From NCBI GenBank assembly GCA_902535565.1, contig CACAUH010000068.1:1-6572 (forward strand): a DNA stretch of 6,572 nucleotides, in the 5' to 3' direction. The notes beneath the pieces are model-generated. The model was not told the DNA's origin, did no database searches, and saw only the letters and a list, made by a program, of their open reading frames with translations. Below, one piece after another: positions 5,358 through 6,572 of the stretch. This DNA comes from an uncultured Bacteroidota bacterium. Its GTDB lineage: Bacteria; Bacteroidota; Bacteroidia; Flavobacteriales; UA16. Position 1 is the stretch's first letter. Every line of letters starts with the position of its first letter. Position numbers and translations under genes: made by a program.

Positions 5358-6365
5358 ATGATTCAGACTGACATCCTCATTATCGGTGCGGGACCTTGCG
5401 GCCTCTTTACCGTATTCGAAGCTGGGCTTCTTAAGCTCAAATGCCATCTCATCGATGCTTTGCCTCAAGCCGGAGGCCAGTGCGCTGAGATTTATCCGAA
5501 GAAGCCCATTTACGATATCCCGGCGTATCCCGATATCCTTGCTGGAGAGCTTGTTGATCGGCTCATGGAACAGGCGGCACCTTTCAAGCCAGGTTTCACA
5601 TTGGGCGAACGGGCTGAGACCATCGTCAAGGATGAAGACGACCAATTCATCGTAACCACCAATCGGGGCACTGTACACCGATCACCGATTATTGCGATTG
5701 CGGGAGGCTTGGGTTGCTTTGAGCCTCGAAAACCTCCAGTGGACCGTCTCGCTGAATACGAGGACCGGGGTGTGGAATACATCATCAAAGACCCTGAGTT
5801 TTACAGGGGTAAAAAGGTGGTCATCAGTGGAGGCGGGGACAGCGCTTTGGACTGGACGAACTTCCTCGCCGATGGCGTCGCTTCCGAAGTAACCCTGGTC
5901 CACCGGCGCGATGGCTTCCGAGGCCATCCGGACAGCGTACAGAAGGTGCTTGATCTTGCAGCCGAGGGTCGCATTCGTTTGTTGACCAACGGCGAAGTGA
6001 TGGGCGTTGAGGGTGACGGGCGCCTTGAGGCATTAACGGTAAAGCACAAAACAGAGGGCGACCTTCGGCTGGAGACAGACCATTGGGTTCCGTTGTTTGG
6101 TCTCAGTCCCAAGTTGGGGCCCATCGCCGACTGGAGCTTGAACATTTCCAAGAACGCCATCGAGGTCGACACCTTCGATTACAGCACGAATGTCGACGGA
6201 ATCTATGCCATCGGGGACATCAACACATACCCGGGAAAATTGAAGCTCATCTTGTGCGGCTTTCATGAGGCCACACTCATGGTTCAAAGCGCTTTCAAGC
6301 GGATTTATCCTGACAAAAACCTCGTCCTCAAGTACACGACAGTAAACGGTGTCAACGGATTCTAA
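5358..6365 (+). CDS. Ferredoxin--NADP reductase, thioredoxin-reductase-like (YumC type)
   Basis: A 335-residue FAD enzyme expected to move electrons between NADPH and ferredoxin. It has an N-terminal FAD Rossmann motif DILIIGAGPCGL (residues 5-16), GGQCAEIYPKKPIYDIPAYP (39-58), an inserted NADPH domain with VVISGGGDSALDW (154-166) and the 2'-phosphate-binding HRRDGFRGH (182-190), then the FAD-closing YAIGDINTYPGKLKLILCGFHEA (283-305). The CxxC disulfide between domains, needed by true thioredoxin reductases, is absent: the GGGDSA motif is not preceded by a CATC-type site, and none of the four cysteines (14, 29, 42, 120) makes a CxxC with another, nor does Cys300. The extended C-terminus ending KYTTVNGVNGF is also typical of this reductase type. 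A ferredoxin gene starts two bases after the stop, supporting the assignment. No ribosome site stands out before ATG 5358. Confidence 0.93.
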   Translation: MIQTDILIIGAGPCGLFTVFEAGLLKLKCHLIDALPQAGGQCAEIYPKKPIYDIPAYPDILAGELVDRLMEQAAPFKPGFTLGERAETIVKDEDDQFIVTTNRGTVHRSPIIAIAGGLGCFEPRKPPVDRLAEYEDRGVEYIIKDPEFYRGKKVVISGGGDSALDWTNFLADGVASEVTLVHRRDGFRGHPDSVQKVLDLAAEGRIRLLTNGEVMGVEGDGRLEALTVKHKTEGDLRLETDHWVPLFGLSPKLGPIADWSLNISKNAIEVDTFDYSTNVDGIYAIGDINTYPGKLKLILCGFHEATLMVQSAFKRIYPDKNLVLKYTTVNGVNGF

Positions 6366-6367
6366 CC

Positions 6368-6572
6368 ATGACTTTTATTCGCGTCACTGTGATAGACCGA
6401 GAGGGTGTCTCCCATGAGTTGGAGGCCCCAACTGACATGAACATGAATATCATGGAGCTCTGCAAGAGTGCTGAGTTACCCGTTGAGGGCACATGCGGAG
6501 GAATGGCCATGTGCGCGAGTTGTCATTGCTACGTAGAAAGTGCCCACGCGGAGACCATGCCCGAGAAGTCAG
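6368..6572 (+). CDS. 2Fe-2S ferredoxin, adrenodoxin-like (partial, C-terminus beyond window end)
   Basis: The first 68 codons of a small electron carrier, cut by the window end. After a beta-grasp N-terminus (MTFIRVTVIDREGVSHELEAP) comes the cluster loop EGTCGGMAMCASCHCYV. Cys43, Cys49 and Cys52 give the C-x5-C-x2-C spacing of the adrenodoxin/ISC-type 2Fe-2S ferredoxins, and the CHCYV after the third ligand is also typical. The fourth ligand would be expected about 35-40 residues later, outside the window. Cys54 in CHC is the usual non-ligand cysteine. The start ATG lies two bases after the reductase stop, so the pair is almost surely co-translated, and the reductase is the likely electron donor. 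The neighbourhood with mrp and the NifU-domain gene suggests a role in cluster assembly, an inference only. Confidence 0.92.
   Translation, partial: MTFIRVTVIDREGVSHELEAPTDMNMNIMELCKSAELPVEGTCGGMAMCASCHCYVESAHAETMPEKS

Noticed and set aside
5358..6365. Thioredoxin reductase
   Set aside because: The fold and FAD/NADPH motifs are similar, but no redox-active CxxC precedes the NADPH glycine motif, and the next gene is a ferredoxin.
1..6572. Mobile element, CRISPR array, tRNA/rRNA gene, toxin-antitoxin or defence genes
   Set aside because: No repeats with regular spacing, no inverted terminal repeats, no transposase or integrase motif and no tRNA-like cloverleaf were seen; almost every base lies in a recognised housekeeping gene.

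Overview
This window looks like an ordinary, gene-dense piece of chromosome from a moderately GC-rich member of the Bacteroidota (GC about 55-57% by eye on sampled lines), possibly a marine Flavobacteriales-type lineage. The taxonomic call rests on several points. TadA, TrmB, the alkyltransferase-like protein, Mrp and the ferredoxin reductase all carry sequence variants I associate with Bacteroidota. The order trmB / atl / mrp / nifU-domain / reductase / ferredoxin is one I recall from that phylum. None of the confidently placed start codons has a convincing Shine-Dalgarno sequence, which also fits. No database search was run.

Layout. Left half, minus strand, reading from about 2845 down to 1: a MurG/GT28-like predicted glycosyltransferase, then TadA (tRNA-specific adenosine deaminase type), then MgtE (magnesium transporter, cut by the window start). 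The three genes overlap by 4 and 4 bases and form one tight operon. The mgtE gene has no ATG near its beginning and appears to start at a CTG that overlaps the tadA stop codon. Right half, plus strand, from 2866: TrmB (tRNA m7G46 methyltransferase), a cysteine-less MGMT homologue (alkyltransferase-like protein), an Mrp/NBP35 P-loop ATPase, a stand-alone NifU C-terminal domain protein, then after a 67-base gap a thioredoxin-reductase-like ferredoxin-NADP reductase and a 2Fe-2S ferredoxin cut by the window end. The two operons diverge from a gap of only 20 bases. Every part of the window is coding except that 20-base gap, the 67-base gap, and junctions of 2-8 bases.

How the genes work together. 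The plus-strand run is best read as a tRNA modification/DNA-damage-recognition pair (trmB, atl) followed by an iron-sulfur module. Mrp and the NifU domain would act in cluster carriage, and the reductase with the ferredoxin would make an NADPH-to-ferredoxin electron supply. The minus-strand operon mixes an uncertain glycosyl transfer function, tRNA wobble inosine formation and magnesium uptake; I see no single pathway.

I found no mobile element, CRISPR array, RNA gene, phage gene or defence island, and I do not think the window holds a new multi-gene system. The points most worth a second look are molecular: the Mrp protein has no cysteine at all, the probable CTG start of mgtE has the only strong Shine-Dalgarno-like sequence I noticed, and the MGMT homologue has alanine in place of the catalytic cysteine.
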